Part shown: piece after piece, positions 9,741 through 19,593 of the stretch | How positions within the stretch are numbered: position 1 is the stretch's first letter | Layout of the letters: each line of letters starts with the position of its first letter | Source of the DNA: Flavobacterium segetis | GTDB lineage: Bacteria; Bacteroidota; Bacteroidia; Flavobacteriales; Flavobacteriaceae | NCBI RefSeq assembly: GCF_900129575.1 | Contig: NZ_FQWE01000006.1 | Location: 62,001 to 126,000, forward strand | Direction: 5' to 3' | Length of the DNA stretch: 64,000 nt | Notes under the pieces: model-generated | What the model saw: the letters and a program-made list of their open reading frames with translations, nothing else | Databases searched by the model: none | Told to the model about the DNA's origin: nothing | Made by a program: the position numbers and the translations under genes

Positions 9741-10853
9741 GTGAAAATCACAATAGTTCAAGGCGCTTTCCTGCCCGTGCCGCCAGTATTAGGTGGGGCG
9801 GTCGAAAAAATGTGGTATGGTTTAGCAAAAGAATTTATTAGACAAGGCCATGAAGTAAACTACATATCTAAATCATACAAAGGGTTTGCAGATGCTGAAA
9901 ACGATCACGGAATTAATCACATAAGAGTTAAAGGTTATAGAGTACCAACCTCCGGTATTGTTCTTAAGATTTTAGATTTAATCTACAGTTTTAAAGCGGT
10001 TCGCAAAATATCAAATAGCACGGATATTATTGTTTCTAATACCTTCTGGTTACCTTTTATTTTATCGTCAAATCAAAAAACAAAATGTTTGGTTGATGTT
10101 CAAAGAATGCCCAAAGGACAAATGAAGTTTTACACACAAAACGCTCGATTAAGAGCTAATTCTAGTCCGGTGGCTAAAGCGATAAAGGCTGAGATCAATA
10201 GAAAGTACTTTGAAAAGGTGGTAATGATACCAAACACTTTGCCTTTTAGGAATATAAATATTATTGATTTTTTAAAAAAAGAAAAGATAATACTTTACAC
10301 GGGTAGAATCCATCCTGAAAAGGGTTTAGATATTTTAATAAAATCTTTTGTTACTCTGTCCTTAACAGATTGGCAATTACTTATTGTAGGTCCTTACACT
10401 GTCGAAACTGGAGGAGGAGGGAAAACTTATTTGGAAGAGTTAAAAAAGCTTGCTATGAGCGCTAATGTGTTCTTTTTAGAACCTATTTTTGAAATCGATA
10501 AATTGAATGCAATTTATTTAAAAGCCTCTGTCTTTGTGTATCCATCAGTAGCAGAGAGAGGCGAGACGTTTGGAGTTTCACCATTGGAAGCAATGAGTTG
10601 GGGATGCGCTACAATAGTTTCTAATTTAGATTGTTTTAAAGATTTTCTGACTCATAATAAAAATGGTTTGTGCTTCGATCATCGGTCGGAACAAAAAGTT
10701 GAAATTTTAAATCAGCTTCTAAAAGATTTGATAAATAATCCGAAACTGTTAACTGATTTAGCGAAAGAAGGTATGAAAGTTAATAAAACACATTCTACAG
10801 AAAAATTAGCTATTGATTTTTTAAATGAATTTAAATCAATGAAAATAAAATAA
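9741..10853 (+). CDS. Glycosyltransferase family 4 (GT4)
   Basis: 370 residues from GTG 9741, 4 bp after the upstream stop. An in-frame TTG at 9714 would overlap the previous gene, but the family normally starts with a Rossmann strand such as KITIVQGAFLPVPP, so GTG is preferred. Donor-domain signatures are LYTGRIHPEKGLDILIKSF, a Gly-rich loop (GGGGKTYLEEL), and RGETFGVSPLEAMSWG (EX7E). The AVEKMWYGLAKEFIRQGHEV block matches GT4 acceptor domains. Confidence 0.85.
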   Translation: MKITIVQGAFLPVPPVLGGAVEKMWYGLAKEFIRQGHEVNYISKSYKGFADAENDHGINHIRVKGYRVPTSGIVLKILDLIYSFKAVRKISNSTDIIVSNTFWLPFILSSNQKTKCLVDVQRMPKGQMKFYTQNARLRANSSPVAKAIKAEINRKYFEKVVMIPNTLPFRNINIIDFLKKEKIILYTGRIHPEKGLDILIKSFVTLSLTDWQLLIVGPYTVETGGGGKTYLEELKKLAMSANVFFLEPIFEIDKLNAIYLKASVFVYPSVAERGETFGVSPLEAMSWGCATIVSNLDCFKDFLTHNKNGLCFDHRSEQKVEILNQLLKDLINNPKLLTDLAKEGMKVNKTHSTEKLAIDFLNEFKSMKIK

Positions 10854-10861
10854 TAAAAAGA

Positions 10862-11413
10862 ATGAAACAACAGCACTTGCAAAATTCACCTTACGATTCG
10901 CCATGGTCCATACATCAGCGTATTAAAATGATAATTTGGGAATACGTATGGTTAATATTTTGTATTTGGACTCCAAAACCTGCTAATCGTTGGAGACTGT
11001 TCTGGCTTAGATTATTTGGAAGTCAAATTTACGGAAAACCATTTGTACACCAAAGAGCTAGAATTCAAATTCCATGGAATCTAATATTGCATGACCGAGC
11101 CTGCTTAGGAGATCGCGCTAATGCTTATACGCTGGGAGTTATAGAAATATTTGAACATGCAACAGTAGGACAAGAAGTATATTTATGCTCCGGTACACAC
11201 GCATTTGATAAACCAGAAATGAATTTGATAACAAAAAAAATTACGATACAAAAAAATGTTTTTATAGGTGCAAGGGCTTTTATAATGCCAGGAGTAGTTA
11301 TTAGTGAAAATGCTATTGTTGGTGCGGGAAGTGTGATTACAAGGGATGTAGAAAAAAATACTATAGTAGCGGGAAATCCAGCTAAATTTATAAAATTCAG
11401 AACTTTTGAATAA
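10862..11413 (+). CDS. WcaF-like O-acetyltransferase, left-handed beta-helix
   Basis: 183 residues. The N-terminal part (SPWSIHQRIKMIIWEYVW, WRLFWLRLFG) is the membrane-proximal leader of colanic-acid WcaF-like acetyltransferases. From about residue 60 the hexapeptide pattern begins (IQIPWNLILHDRA, VIEIFEHATVG, IGARAFIMPGVVI, AIVGAGSVIT), ending with NPAKFIKFR. The catalytic His is probably in CSGTHAFD. Acetyl-CoA would be the donor and a sugar of the repeat unit the acceptor. The following gene starts inside its 3' end. Confidence 0.85.
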   Translation: MKQQHLQNSPYDSPWSIHQRIKMIIWEYVWLIFCIWTPKPANRWRLFWLRLFGSQIYGKPFVHQRARIQIPWNLILHDRACLGDRANAYTLGVIEIFEHATVGQEVYLCSGTHAFDKPEMNLITKKITIQKNVFIGARAFIMPGVVISENAIVGAGSVITRDVEKNTIVAGNPAKFIKFRTFE

Positions 11414-12227
11414 AATTCCAATTACTGTAATTGTTTCTGTCAAAAATGAAGAACTAAATCTACCATCTTGTCTTGACAAATTGGTAAGGTTTTCTCAAAT
11501 TATAGTGGTTGATTCTGGAAGTACGGATGATACCATCACTATTGCTAAATCCAAAGGTGTGGAAGTTTTACAGTTTGAATGGAATGGTAAATTTCCAAAA
11601 AAACGCAATTGGGTACTTCAAAACGCGAACCTTCTGAATGAATGGATTTTGTTTTTAGATGCAGATGAATTTGTATCACAAGATTTTGTTGATGAAATAG
11701 CGATAAAAATACAAGATCCTGCTTACAATGGATTCACAATACAGTTTCAAAACTATTTCATGGGTAAGAAGCTTAGGTATGGATACGAATTTAAAAAGTC
11801 AGCACTTTTTAAAAAGTCAAAAGGAACTTACGAAAAAATTGATGAAGATTTATGGAGTCATTTGGATATGGAAGTGCATGAACATCCTATAATTGAAGGT
11901 AAGGTTGGAGTAATAAGTGCAAAAGTTATACATAAAGATTACAAAAATTTGGATCATTATATTGCAAAACATAATGCCTACTCTACATGGGAAGCTAAAA
12001 GATATTTAAAGTTAAGTAACTATAAAAGTTTAAATTTATCTTTTAACCAAAAAATTAAGTATAAACTTCTATCCACTGGATTACTTCCAATAGTTTATTT
12101 TATAGGTGCTTATTTTTTTAAATTAGGGTTTTTAGACGGTCGAGAGGGGTTTTATTTAGCACGTTTCAAATCACATTATTTTTTCCAAATTCAAACAAAA
12201 ATTTATTCTTATAGAAATAATAAATAG
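11406..12227 (+). CDS. Glycosyltransferase family 2 (WaaE/KdtX-like)
   Basis: 273 residues from a TTG start that overlaps the acetyltransferase stop. The opening ITVIVSVKNEELNLPSCLDK and IIVVDSGSTDDT are the GT2 nucleotide-binding strands, and WILFLDADEF carries the DxD. HEHPIIEGKVGVISAKVIHKDYKN matches the WaaE/KdtX glucosyltransferase subgroup, which decorates LPS inner core or similar glycans. A C-terminal hydrophobic stretch (GLLPIVYFIGAYFFKLG) may anchor it to the membrane. It is the last intact gene before the IS-remnant gap. The TTG start is the least certain part of this call. Confidence 0.8.
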   Translation: MNKIPITVIVSVKNEELNLPSCLDKLVRFSQIIVVDSGSTDDTITIAKSKGVEVLQFEWNGKFPKKRNWVLQNANLLNEWILFLDADEFVSQDFVDEIAIKIQDPAYNGFTIQFQNYFMGKKLRYGYEFKKSALFKKSKGTYEKIDEDLWSHLDMEVHEHPIIEGKVGVISAKVIHKDYKNLDHYIAKHNAYSTWEAKRYLKLSNYKSLNLSFNQKIKYKLLSTGLLPIVYFIGAYFFKLGFLDGREGFYLARFKSHYFFQIQTKIYSYRNNK

Positions 12228-12575
12228 ATACTATGAAAATATTCTTGAAAGATGAGTATTGACTATCAATCGATTTTATTAATGTTAATTCAATTAGTGT
12301 ATAAAAGCAAATAATTTTATTTATTTTAAATAGAAGATGTCATCAACGTAAGACATCAATATTTTGATAAAATATTATAACTAAAACCTCTTAATTTTGA
12401 AACATGTTGTACCCATTTTTAAATAGAAGTCTCAACTATTTAAGATTGAATTTAATTTAAACCTCCATTATATTAGTTAAAATTATAGATAACTTTATGT
12501 TTATTTTAAAAAGCCTAAAAAAGTAATTCTGGTTTTTTGAGGACACTGAAAAAGTCCTTATTAAGTAAAATAAAT

Positions 12576-12627
12576 AAAAAGCGATAAAGTTGAAACGATT
12601 TATGCTTTCAATTTTACCGCTTTTTTT
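12576..12627. terminator. Long hairpin with T-run, possible terminator
   Basis: AAAAAGCG-a-TAAA-g-TTGAA pairs with TTCAA-t-TTTA-c-CGCTTTTT around a 12-nt loop, and a run of seven T follows on the + strand. It fits an intrinsic terminator about 350 bp after the GT2 gene and would also work on - because of the flanking A-run. It could equally be a leftover of an IS end. Confidence 0.5.
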
Positions 12628-12789
12628 ATCTTGCCTTATCAAAAAAGCCTAACATGCTTAGTCAGCAAAAGTACTCTCCTTAGGTAGTTATTCAAATTCA
12701 TACGGCTTAATCATCCCATTACAAAAAAGATGCTAAAAGATTTGCTCGTTTATCTGATCTCATAACTATCAGAAAAGCTAAATAAATAA

Positions 12790-13128
12790 CGAAAAACATG
12801 GGAAAAATTAAGCTAACACCTATTATTACGGTGTGTATAAATGTAAAACATGCTCATTGAAAGAGGGTAAATATAAAACAGGATCTAAATCCAAGACGTA
12901 GCCTGTAAAAATTAAAAGCCGCGAACATCACGATCAAATCAAATTTAAAGAAACTGAATTTTTTTAAGATAAAGCCATAAGCAACCATAAGATTGAGGCA
13001 AAAAATAGAGAATTAAAAAACGTATTTGGATATGATAAAACGAAATTAATTAGACTAGTATCAATGCGAATGCAAGAGTAATGACTATTTTTTACACCAA
13101 TCTAAAGAGAATACTCAAAATAACGTAG
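12790..13128 (+). pseudogene. IS1182-family transposase, decayed C-terminal remnant
   Basis: Conceptual translation with frameshifts gives pieces typical of the IS1182-type DDE transposase C-terminus: a Cys pair in YKCKTCSLKEGKYKTG, an IEAKNRELKNVFGYDKT block with the family's conserved Glu/Lys/Asn positions, and the end MTIFYTNLKRILKIT before TAG at 13128. Several stops and frame changes (for example TAG in the middle and TAA after the EFF segment) break it. The catalytic N-terminal portion is missing. It marks an old insertion inside the glycan locus. Confidence 0.6.
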
Positions 13129-13211
13129 AAAACAATAGTGCTTATCTAATTTCCGTTGTATAAGCTCTTAATAAGTCAAAATAAGATCTTTAAAAATATC
13201 GCTAAAATAAC

Positions 13212-13258
13212 AAACGCTTTTGATGAAATTATTTAATAATTTGTTAAAAGCGTTTTTC
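13212..13258. terminator. Two-part hairpin, possible bidirectional terminator
   Basis: AAACGCTTTT (13212-13221) pairs with AAAAGCGTTT (13247-13256), and the loop itself holds the palindrome AAATTATT-t-AATAATTT, giving a long composite hairpin flanked by T-rich sequence. It lies between the two IS remnants. A terminator or an IS-associated structure are both possible. Confidence 0.4.
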
Positions 13259-13329
13259 TTAATCCAAAAATAATAATGTTGCTTAAAATAAGCGTAGTTG
13301 CAATCCCTTTGATTTTACGCCACCTCTTT

Positions 13330-14460
13330 TTTATAAAAATTATTAGAAGGCATTTTATAGTTTACGCACCGATGAAGTTGTTGCGTATTATAAAAACAAT
13401 CTTTTAGTCCTCTAAATGGTATGACGTGATCAGTATGTGCTTGTAAATATAGATTCTCTTATTTGATAGTCTTACCTAATTTCTCTATAAAATGTTATCA
13501 ATAGCCCGTCCTTTACTGTCTATAAAAATTTATATTCCATTGTTTAATAGTACATTAGTGTTAAACTTATTGGATTATTGACTTTCTTAATCTGTATTGA
13601 AAATTTGGGACACATCGCATTTTTATATACTTTTTTGCAAAAAATAAGCACACCAATCAACACTTATTGCGTTGCTTACGCTCTAGTTCAAAATAAATCT
13701 TGAATGCAAATCTAAAATTGCAGTCAAATATTCATGTCCTTTTGCGGTAAGAATAGAGGTGATATGTGTTGCCCACCACTGATTTGTACGGGTAATCTTC
13801 AAACCTTTGATTAAATAGAGATATTTCTTACTCATTGTTGTTTTAGGTTCTCTATAAATAGTTTGTCAATTGATGATTTCCATCAAACGTTTTGCCGGTT
13901 TACGATTCACTTTAAAACCTAAATCGTTAAGCTAGAACATGAGTTTCCTAAAGCCATAAAATAGAGGATTAAAATACTTTTGGTCTAGTAGTTGCAGTAT
14001 TTTCAAGTTCTCTAAACTTTCCTATTTTGGTTTATAATAAAGACTGCTGCGATGAGTTTCTAATAATCGACATTGTTTGACAATACTCCCGTTATTGTGG
14101 GTATCGACCATTTTACTCGCGCATTGATGCAGACCAATCCAGACTTTTTCTTAAAAAATGATTCTCCAAAGTCAGCTTACCTATTCCAGGAGAGAGTTTG
14201 TCTGCTGGAATTTCATCTTTAGAAACAAGCGCTTTTTCTACATAAAAAATCGCAAAAAGATCCCGTATAGCTTTCTCCTTTCACATTGAAATTTGATTGG
14301 ACAGTAAATCGTATTTTTTTTGTAATACCTAGATGGCATCTATCTCTTTCAAGGCTTCCAAAATAAATTTTGCTTAGAAATCATTCCCGGAAGTTTTTCT
14401 TATACTTGACATAATAAGGCTAATTAAAGGTTTTATTTTCATCTCAGGCAGTCGATCTAT
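13330..14460 (-). pseudogene. IS3-family transposase (orfA/orfB), heavily decayed
   Basis: Read on the minus strand with frame changes, the order of an IS3/IS150-like element is visible. An orfA-like coil region comes first (FILEALKEIDAIQVLQKKY). Then follow orfB pieces IVKQCRLL, SSLYYKPK, YREPKTT and GLKITRTNQWWATHIT, AKGHEYLTAILDLHSRFIL, KAIDN-type and FIEKLGKTIK, and finally FYNTQQLHRCVNYKMPSNN. The first catalytic Asp of WATDIT-type motifs is His here, and many stop codons occur. Element ends are not recognisable, so boundaries are approximate. Confidence 0.7.
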
Positions 14461-15057
14461 ATTGTTCGAATTTTTGGACTTACTATATATTTATTTGTTT
14501 TATTCAAGTATTATTTTTAATTATTTATGAATTAGTACTTTTTATTCAAATTGTATGGAGAGAAAAGTTTTTTTTACCCATAAATTAAAACAAACTTAAC
14601 AATTTCGTTTTGATATGGTCAAGGCAAATTTTCAAAAAACAATAATAGAGCGCAGGATAGAATAATTTAAAATTTAATCTTTAACTGTAATGCTAGACTA
14701 TTTTTAAATCAGTTTATTTTAAGATAAATTACGTGTTTATGTTAAATTTTGACTTCTAAAGAATTATCATAATGATTTATACTATTTCAATTTTATTGTG
14801 AAATGTTTAGCGATATTAATCTTGAAATTAATAAGTTATTATTGAAAATATGCTGTTTATCGATTATTACAGCTATATAAAGAAAATGCATTTAATAGTG
14901 AAAAGTTTTTCTTTTTTTTGTAAGGTAATGTACGGAAGATTTATGACTTTTCTAAAATTAGATTTCTTAATACGCTTCTGTATTTAGAGCCAAATGTACA
15001 ATTCTACCGTAAAACTTGAAATGTATCTAAGTTTAAATCTTATAAATAAATAGTATA

Positions 15058-15804
15058 ATGAAAGTATCGATAATAACTGTATGCTACAATCGCAAAGATA
15101 CTATTGAAAAAGCGATACAAAGTGTTCTAGGGCAAAACTATGCAAATATTGAGTATATTATTATTGATGGTAATTCAACAGACGGAACAAAAAAAGTTAT
15201 TGAGTCTTACAGAGATAAATTAAGTTATTATGTATCAGAACATGATAACGGTATGTATGATGCTATAAACAAGGGGTTAAAAGTAGCGACAGGTGATATA
15301 GTAGGTTTAATGCATTCAGATGATGAATTTTATGATAACACTGCAATTGATAAAATTGTATCACGCTTCATAATAGATAAAAGTATTGATGGCGTTTATG
15401 GAAATGGAGTTTATGTTTCAAATAATGAAAAAGAACGAATTATTAGAAGTAGAATAGGAGGTAACTATAATATTAATAAATTAAAAAAAGGATGGTTGCC
15501 TTTGCATCCTACCGTTTATATTAAAAGGTCAGTAATTAATAAAATAGGTTTTTATAACCTTGATTTTAAGATTGCATCTGACACAGATTTTCTTCTACGA
15601 TATTTATTTAAGTATCAAGTTAAAATGAGTTATATCAATTCCTATATTGTTAAAATGAGAATGGGAGGAATGAGTACAAATTTAAAAAGTGTCTTTAAAG
15701 TTTTATGTGAAGATTATAACATTTACAAGTCACACGGTCTAATTGCATTTCAAGCAGTATTTCTAAAAAAAACGATCGCGTTAAAACAATATTTACAACA
15801 TTAG
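15058..15804 (+). CDS. Glycosyltransferase family 2 (WcaA-like)
   Basis: 248 residues. Classic GT2 opening KVSIITVCYNRKDTIEKAI, SVLGQNYANIEYIIIDGNST, then SEHDNGMYDAINKGLKVATG, and the DxD region IVGLMHSDDEFYDN. This subgroup often transfers galactose, GlcNAc or similar sugars in colanic-acid-type clusters. It stands alone downstream of the IS remnants and 170 bp before the export gene, so it may be cut off from the promoter that drove the main glycosyltransferase run. I see no convincing -7 box directly upstream. Confidence 0.85.
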   Translation: MKVSIITVCYNRKDTIEKAIQSVLGQNYANIEYIIIDGNSTDGTKKVIESYRDKLSYYVSEHDNGMYDAINKGLKVATGDIVGLMHSDDEFYDNTAIDKIVSRFIIDKSIDGVYGNGVYVSNNEKERIIRSRIGGNYNINKLKKGWLPLHPTVYIKRSVINKIGFYNLDFKIASDTDFLLRYLFKYQVKMSYINSYIVKMRMGGMSTNLKSVFKVLCEDYNIYKSHGLIAFQAVFLKKTIALKQYLQH

Positions 15805-15976
15805 CAAAAAAGTATAATAATAAACAGGTAATAATTTTAACCTATTGAAAATACTACTTCAAACTTTTGTGCATTTAGTAATGAAATAATATTATCTACA
15901 AAAATAATGTGCAAGTTAACAACAATAAACTATACTAAAAAACTGTGTTTTTAAGTGCTAAATATAAAAAAAGATC

Positions 15977-16744
15977 ATGAGAAGTAACTTCCCTTTTATA
16001 ATTTTAATTGCAGTGATGATGCTACAATCTTGTACGACTAGAAAAGAAATGCTCTATTTGCAAGATTTAGATAAAAATGTAAATTCTCCACTAAATTACG
16101 CATCTACGAAAATACAACCTAATGATATTTTGAATATTGAAATTAGTGATTTGAATCCGATTGTTGCTGCACCATTTAACAGAAATTATTCTGCTTCGAA
16201 TTCTCAAATGTCAGTAGAGATGATGAAATTAACAGGTTATTTAGTCACTCCGAAGGGAGAAATTACTATGCCCATATTAAATGGAGTTGAAGTCACTGGC
16301 TTGACACCAACTAATTTAGAAAAAAAAATAAAGGATCGATTAATCTCCGAAGGATATTTAATAAATCCTACAGTTCAAGTTCGAGTGGTTAATAATAAGT
16401 TTACAATCTTAGGAGAAGTAAATGTACCTGGTGTAATATCTTTTACTGAGGAATCAATAAGCTTACTCGATGCAATAGGACTCGCGAGAGATTTAACGTA
16501 TTCAGCAATTCGAACGGATATTATTTTAATCAGGGAATTAGACGGAAAACGAGTAGTGTATCATATAGATTTGACCACTTCATCATGGATGTCTAATCCA
16601 GATTTCCGAATTAGGCAAAATGATGTAATTGTGGTTAAACCAAATAAATTAAAAGCTAACAGCGGAGGAGTAATCAAAGATCCATTACAGATTTTTGGAT
16701 TAGCTATCTCCACAGCAGCACTTATAATATTGATCGTAAGATAA
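15977..16744 (+). CDS. Polysaccharide export outer-membrane lipoprotein (Wza-like)
   Basis: 255 residues. The signal peptide ends in lipobox LQSC with Cys19 as the lipidated residue. A poly-export (PF02563-type) domain follows (KIQPNDILNIEI, GYLVTPKGEITMPILNGVEVTG), then an SLBB-like domain (FTILGEVNVPGVISFTEESISLLDAIGLA). A hydrophobic C-terminal helix (LAISTAALIILIV) replaces the amphipathic Wza helix and is common in Bacteroidota homologues. It forms the outer-membrane exit of the exopolysaccharide machine together with the kinase encoded next. Confidence 0.9.
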   Translation: MRSNFPFIILIAVMMLQSCTTRKEMLYLQDLDKNVNSPLNYASTKIQPNDILNIEISDLNPIVAAPFNRNYSASNSQMSVEMMKLTGYLVTPKGEITMPILNGVEVTGLTPTNLEKKIKDRLISEGYLINPTVQVRVVNNKFTILGEVNVPGVISFTEESISLLDAIGLARDLTYSAIRTDIILIRELDGKRVVYHIDLTTSSWMSNPDFRIRQNDVIVVKPNKLKANSGGVIKDPLQIFGLAISTAALIILIVR

Positions 16745-16831
16745 GAACCTTTTTACAATGAAGGTTTTTAAAGTAGAAACAGAGCTCATTTATTGTTTGA
16801 TCTAATTAATATTTCAAATCTTCAAATAATC

Positions 16832-19153
16832 ATGGATTTTAAAAAAGAATTCTTAAAATATTTTATTTACTGGCCTTGGTTTGTACTTAGTTTACTGATA
16901 TGCCTTGGTGCTGCATTTGTTTACATAAAAATGGTACCACCAACCTACCAAACTTTAGCAATGATTTTTTTAGATAAAAAACAAGAAGACAAATCAAAAA
17001 TTATTACAATCAGTACAGATCAAAAAAGTAATGATGAAAACTTAGAGGATGAGATCCGGTTAATAATGTCTAATGAATTTTTATTAAAAATTGTAAAAAA
17101 GACAAATTTGAATATAAGTTATTACCAAAAATCACTTACCGTACATAATAACTTTGTCAAAAAGGTACCTTTCATTATTAGTCCAATAATATCTATAGAT
17201 TCACTTCCACAAGCCTCTTATGATATCAAAATTGGCAGTAAAGGTTTTATTATAACAAATATAGAGAATGAAAAGATTTATAATATAATTGGTTACGAAG
17301 GAAAACAATCTACTTTAGGGTTACCTTTTGAAATTCGTTTATCTCCCACAGCGATCAGTAATCCATCAAATTTTTATGACAGCGAATATAAGATCACTAT
17401 TGAACCAACACAGGTTGCACTAAAAAATTTGAAATCATCGCTTATTGTTTTGTCTGATCAAGAATCTAAAGGAACAATAGAAATTAATCATATCGGATCA
17501 AATCCAGTAAGATCAAGAAAAATTTTAAATGAAATAATTACCTTATTAAATAATCAAATAGTTAGTAATAAGCAAAAATCATTCATAAACACTGTTACCT
17601 ACTTAAATCAGAGAATAAAAAGTTTTAATAAGGAAAAAGATTCCATTCAGAGTGTCAAAGAAAAATTCTTACAAAAAAATGATATTTTAGTTATGGATAA
17701 TTATATCGTCGAAAAAACCGCACAAAGAAGTCTTAAAAGTGACAATTATAATCTCAATCAAAAGCAAATTTCACTTACCAAATTTGCAATAAGTGATATT
17801 AAAAAATCCTCGAATAGTTATTCTTTAGGAACAGATTATAATTTGGAGGCACCTACTGTTAATCAAATGCTTTTGAATTACAATTCAAGGCTTATGGAAA
17901 GTGAAATAATTTTACAAAGAGCTCAAAAGAATAATCCTTCTTATATAAGTCTGATGACTCAATTGAAGATTCAAAAGCAGGAAATACTAAATACTTTAGA
18001 AGGTTATTTGAATTTTTTAAATCAAACAAACAAGTTTAATACATCCGAACAAAATATCGCCACATCAAAAGCTAAAAGCATCCCTACAAAGGATAAAATT
18101 TTAGGTAATATTAATAGCGATCTTAGTATGAAGGAAGAAACGTATTTAGCATTGCTGCAAAAACGAGAAGAAGCAGTTTTAAATGGAGCAATTTTAGAAT
18201 CAAATATGCAAATTTTAAATTATCCAGAAACTAATTATTCAGCGATATTTCCTCAACCAAAATCATTTATGTTAGGATCTTTATTGTTTGGTGTACTAAT
18301 TCCATTTGGAATTATATATTCAAAATTATCTCTTGATACTAAAATACATAATGAAGAAGATTTACAGAAAGTACTACTAAATGTGCCTATGCTTGGTTAC
18401 ATTCCTAAAATTAGTTCAGATGAAAAACTAGATAATACAGCAAATTCGCGTTCGTTAATTGCAGAGGCGACTCGTTCCCTGGTTTCAAATATTTCTTACT
18501 TGATTCAAACAAAAAAAGATTATGCAGGAAAAATTATCATGTTTACATCATCAATACAAGGTGAAGGAAAATCATTTTGTGCGTTTCATACTGCAATTTC
18601 AATAAGTAACTTAAATAAAAAGGTATTGTTAATAGGAGTTGACTTAAGAAATCCTCAATTACATGATTATTTTAACGTAGATCGAAATAATTCGGGTCTC
18701 ACTGATTATTTATCTAATAAAAATGAAGATTGGAAAGGATTTTTAAAAAAAGAAACTAGCTTTTCTAATAATCTTGATGTGTTAATTGCCGGTGAAATAC
18801 CACCTAATCCAACGCAATTATTAACTAATTCGAATTTTGAAAGGTTGATTGACGAGGCTAAGCAAATTTACGATTACGTCATATTAGATACAGCTCCAGT
18901 GCAAATGGTATCTGACACACTAAATTTAAGCCATTTGGCGGATGTTACCGTATTTGTAGTAAAGTATGATTACACAGATAAAAGTAGTCTAGGAAAGGTA
19001 AATAATTTTATAAATAAAGAACAATTAAAAAATGTGGGTATTGTAATTAATTCGGTGAACATGAAAAAAGCATACGGATATGGCTATGGTCAAGATTATA
19101 ATTACCAGTATCAAGAGCTAAATCTGAAGAAGCCATGGTATAAGTTTACGTAG
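16832..19153 (+). CDS. Wzc-like polysaccharide co-polymerase / tyrosine kinase
   Basis: 773 residues from ATG 16832; the frame is open 13 codons earlier, but that extension is not family-like. There is an N-terminal Wzz domain with TM1 near residues 15-37, a long periplasmic coiled region, and TM2 around IFPQPKSFMLGSLLFGVLI. The cytoplasmic BY-kinase has Walker A SSIQGEGKS (Lys580), Walker A' VLLIGVDLRNP and Walker B YVILDTAP. The tail carries seven Tyr in the last 27 residues, as expected for autophosphorylation. It controls chain length and assembly with the Wza-like protein. No cognate phosphatase is visible here. Confidence 0.9.
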   Translation: MDFKKEFLKYFIYWPWFVLSLLICLGAAFVYIKMVPPTYQTLAMIFLDKKQEDKSKIITISTDQKSNDENLEDEIRLIMSNEFLLKIVKKTNLNISYYQKSLTVHNNFVKKVPFIISPIISIDSLPQASYDIKIGSKGFIITNIENEKIYNIIGYEGKQSTLGLPFEIRLSPTAISNPSNFYDSEYKITIEPTQVALKNLKSSLIVLSDQESKGTIEINHIGSNPVRSRKILNEIITLLNNQIVSNKQKSFINTVTYLNQRIKSFNKEKDSIQSVKEKFLQKNDILVMDNYIVEKTAQRSLKSDNYNLNQKQISLTKFAISDIKKSSNSYSLGTDYNLEAPTVNQMLLNYNSRLMESEIILQRAQKNNPSYISLMTQLKIQKQEILNTLEGYLNFLNQTNKFNTSEQNIATSKAKSIPTKDKILGNINSDLSMKEETYLALLQKREEAVLNGAILESNMQILNYPETNYSAIFPQPKSFMLGSLLFGVLIPFGIIYSKLSLDTKIHNEEDLQKVLLNVPMLGYIPKISSDEKLDNTANSRSLIAEATRSLVSNISYLIQTKKDYAGKIIMFTSSIQGEGKSFCAFHTAISISNLNKKVLLIGVDLRNPQLHDYFNVDRNNSGLTDYLSNKNEDWKGFLKKETSFSNNLDVLIAGEIPPNPTQLLTNSNFERLIDEAKQIYDYVILDTAPVQMVSDTLNLSHLADVTVFVVKYDYTDKSSLGKVNNFINKEQLKNVGIVINSVNMKKAYGYGYGQDYNYQYQELNLKKPWYKFT

Positions 19154-19470
19154 GATTAGCATAGTAGTTAAAAAGTGAAGTCAAAAAAAAATTAAAGTAA
19201 ATATCAGCATACAACTGATAAAGGTATCGTAGCACTATTAATTTCATTAATTAATGTTGGTTTTAATTTTTCGCAGCTAATTAGAGTCTAGATTTAGAAA
19301 TGAGAATTACGTACTACAATAGATTTTAAATTTGAGTACTAATTGTTATCATTTACTTACAATGATTTTTTTACTTGCTTTTAGTTTTATTTTAAAATTA
19401 TACATCCATCATAAAAACTAGAGAAAAGAGTCTTAAATAATTTAATTTTTTTGTAAATATTTAATTGTAG
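19154..19470. other. Intergenic stretch before the small membrane ORF
   Basis: 317 bp of AT-rich sequence. One short frame (about 19221-19289) translates to a coding-like hydrophobic piece, TDKGIVALLISLINVG, before a stop, which could be the trace of a lost membrane gene. Otherwise I see no gene, repeat or clear promoter. Confidence 0.4.
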
Positions 19471-19593
19471 ATGTTAAGGTATTTGAAGCGAGTTAGTTTT
19501 TTATTCACAAAAAAAATTCCTATCCTATTTAATGTTTGTTTTGGAATAGTAGGAAGTTTAATTGGAGCATTGATCTACTATTTATTTAAATGA
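19471..19593 (+). CDS. 40-residue single-pass membrane protein, unknown
   Basis: ATG 19471 to TGA 19593 encodes 40 residues with a basic N-terminus (LRYLKRVSFLFTKK) and one hydrophobic segment (IPILFNVCFGIVGSLIGALI, then YYLFK). The topology would be a positively charged cytoplasmic end and one helix. Its stop overlaps the start of the phosphoglycosyltransferase gene (ATGA at 19590-19593), the same coupling used between several genes of this locus, which supports real translation. I know no named family. A leader peptide that only couples translation is an alternative. Confidence 0.5.
   Translation: MLRYLKRVSFLFTKKIPILFNVCFGIVGSLIGALIYYLFK

Larger units (their letters stand above)
12228..15057. 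other. 2.8 kb gap without intact genes
   Basis: This stretch interrupts the polysaccharide locus. It contains hairpins (12576-12627 and 13212-13258), the 3' part of an IS1182-type transposase on + (about 12790-13128) and a decayed IS3-type transposase on - (about 13330-14460), listed separately. Other parts (12228-12570, 13130-13210, 14470-15057) are AT-rich with stops in all frames, and I see nothing recognisable there. No terminal inverted repeats or target duplications could be identified by eye. Confidence 0.7.

Noticed and set aside
12457..12642. Minus-strand ORF of 61 residues
   Set aside because: It overlaps a terminator-like hairpin in an IS-remnant region and shows no coding features or homology that I recognise.
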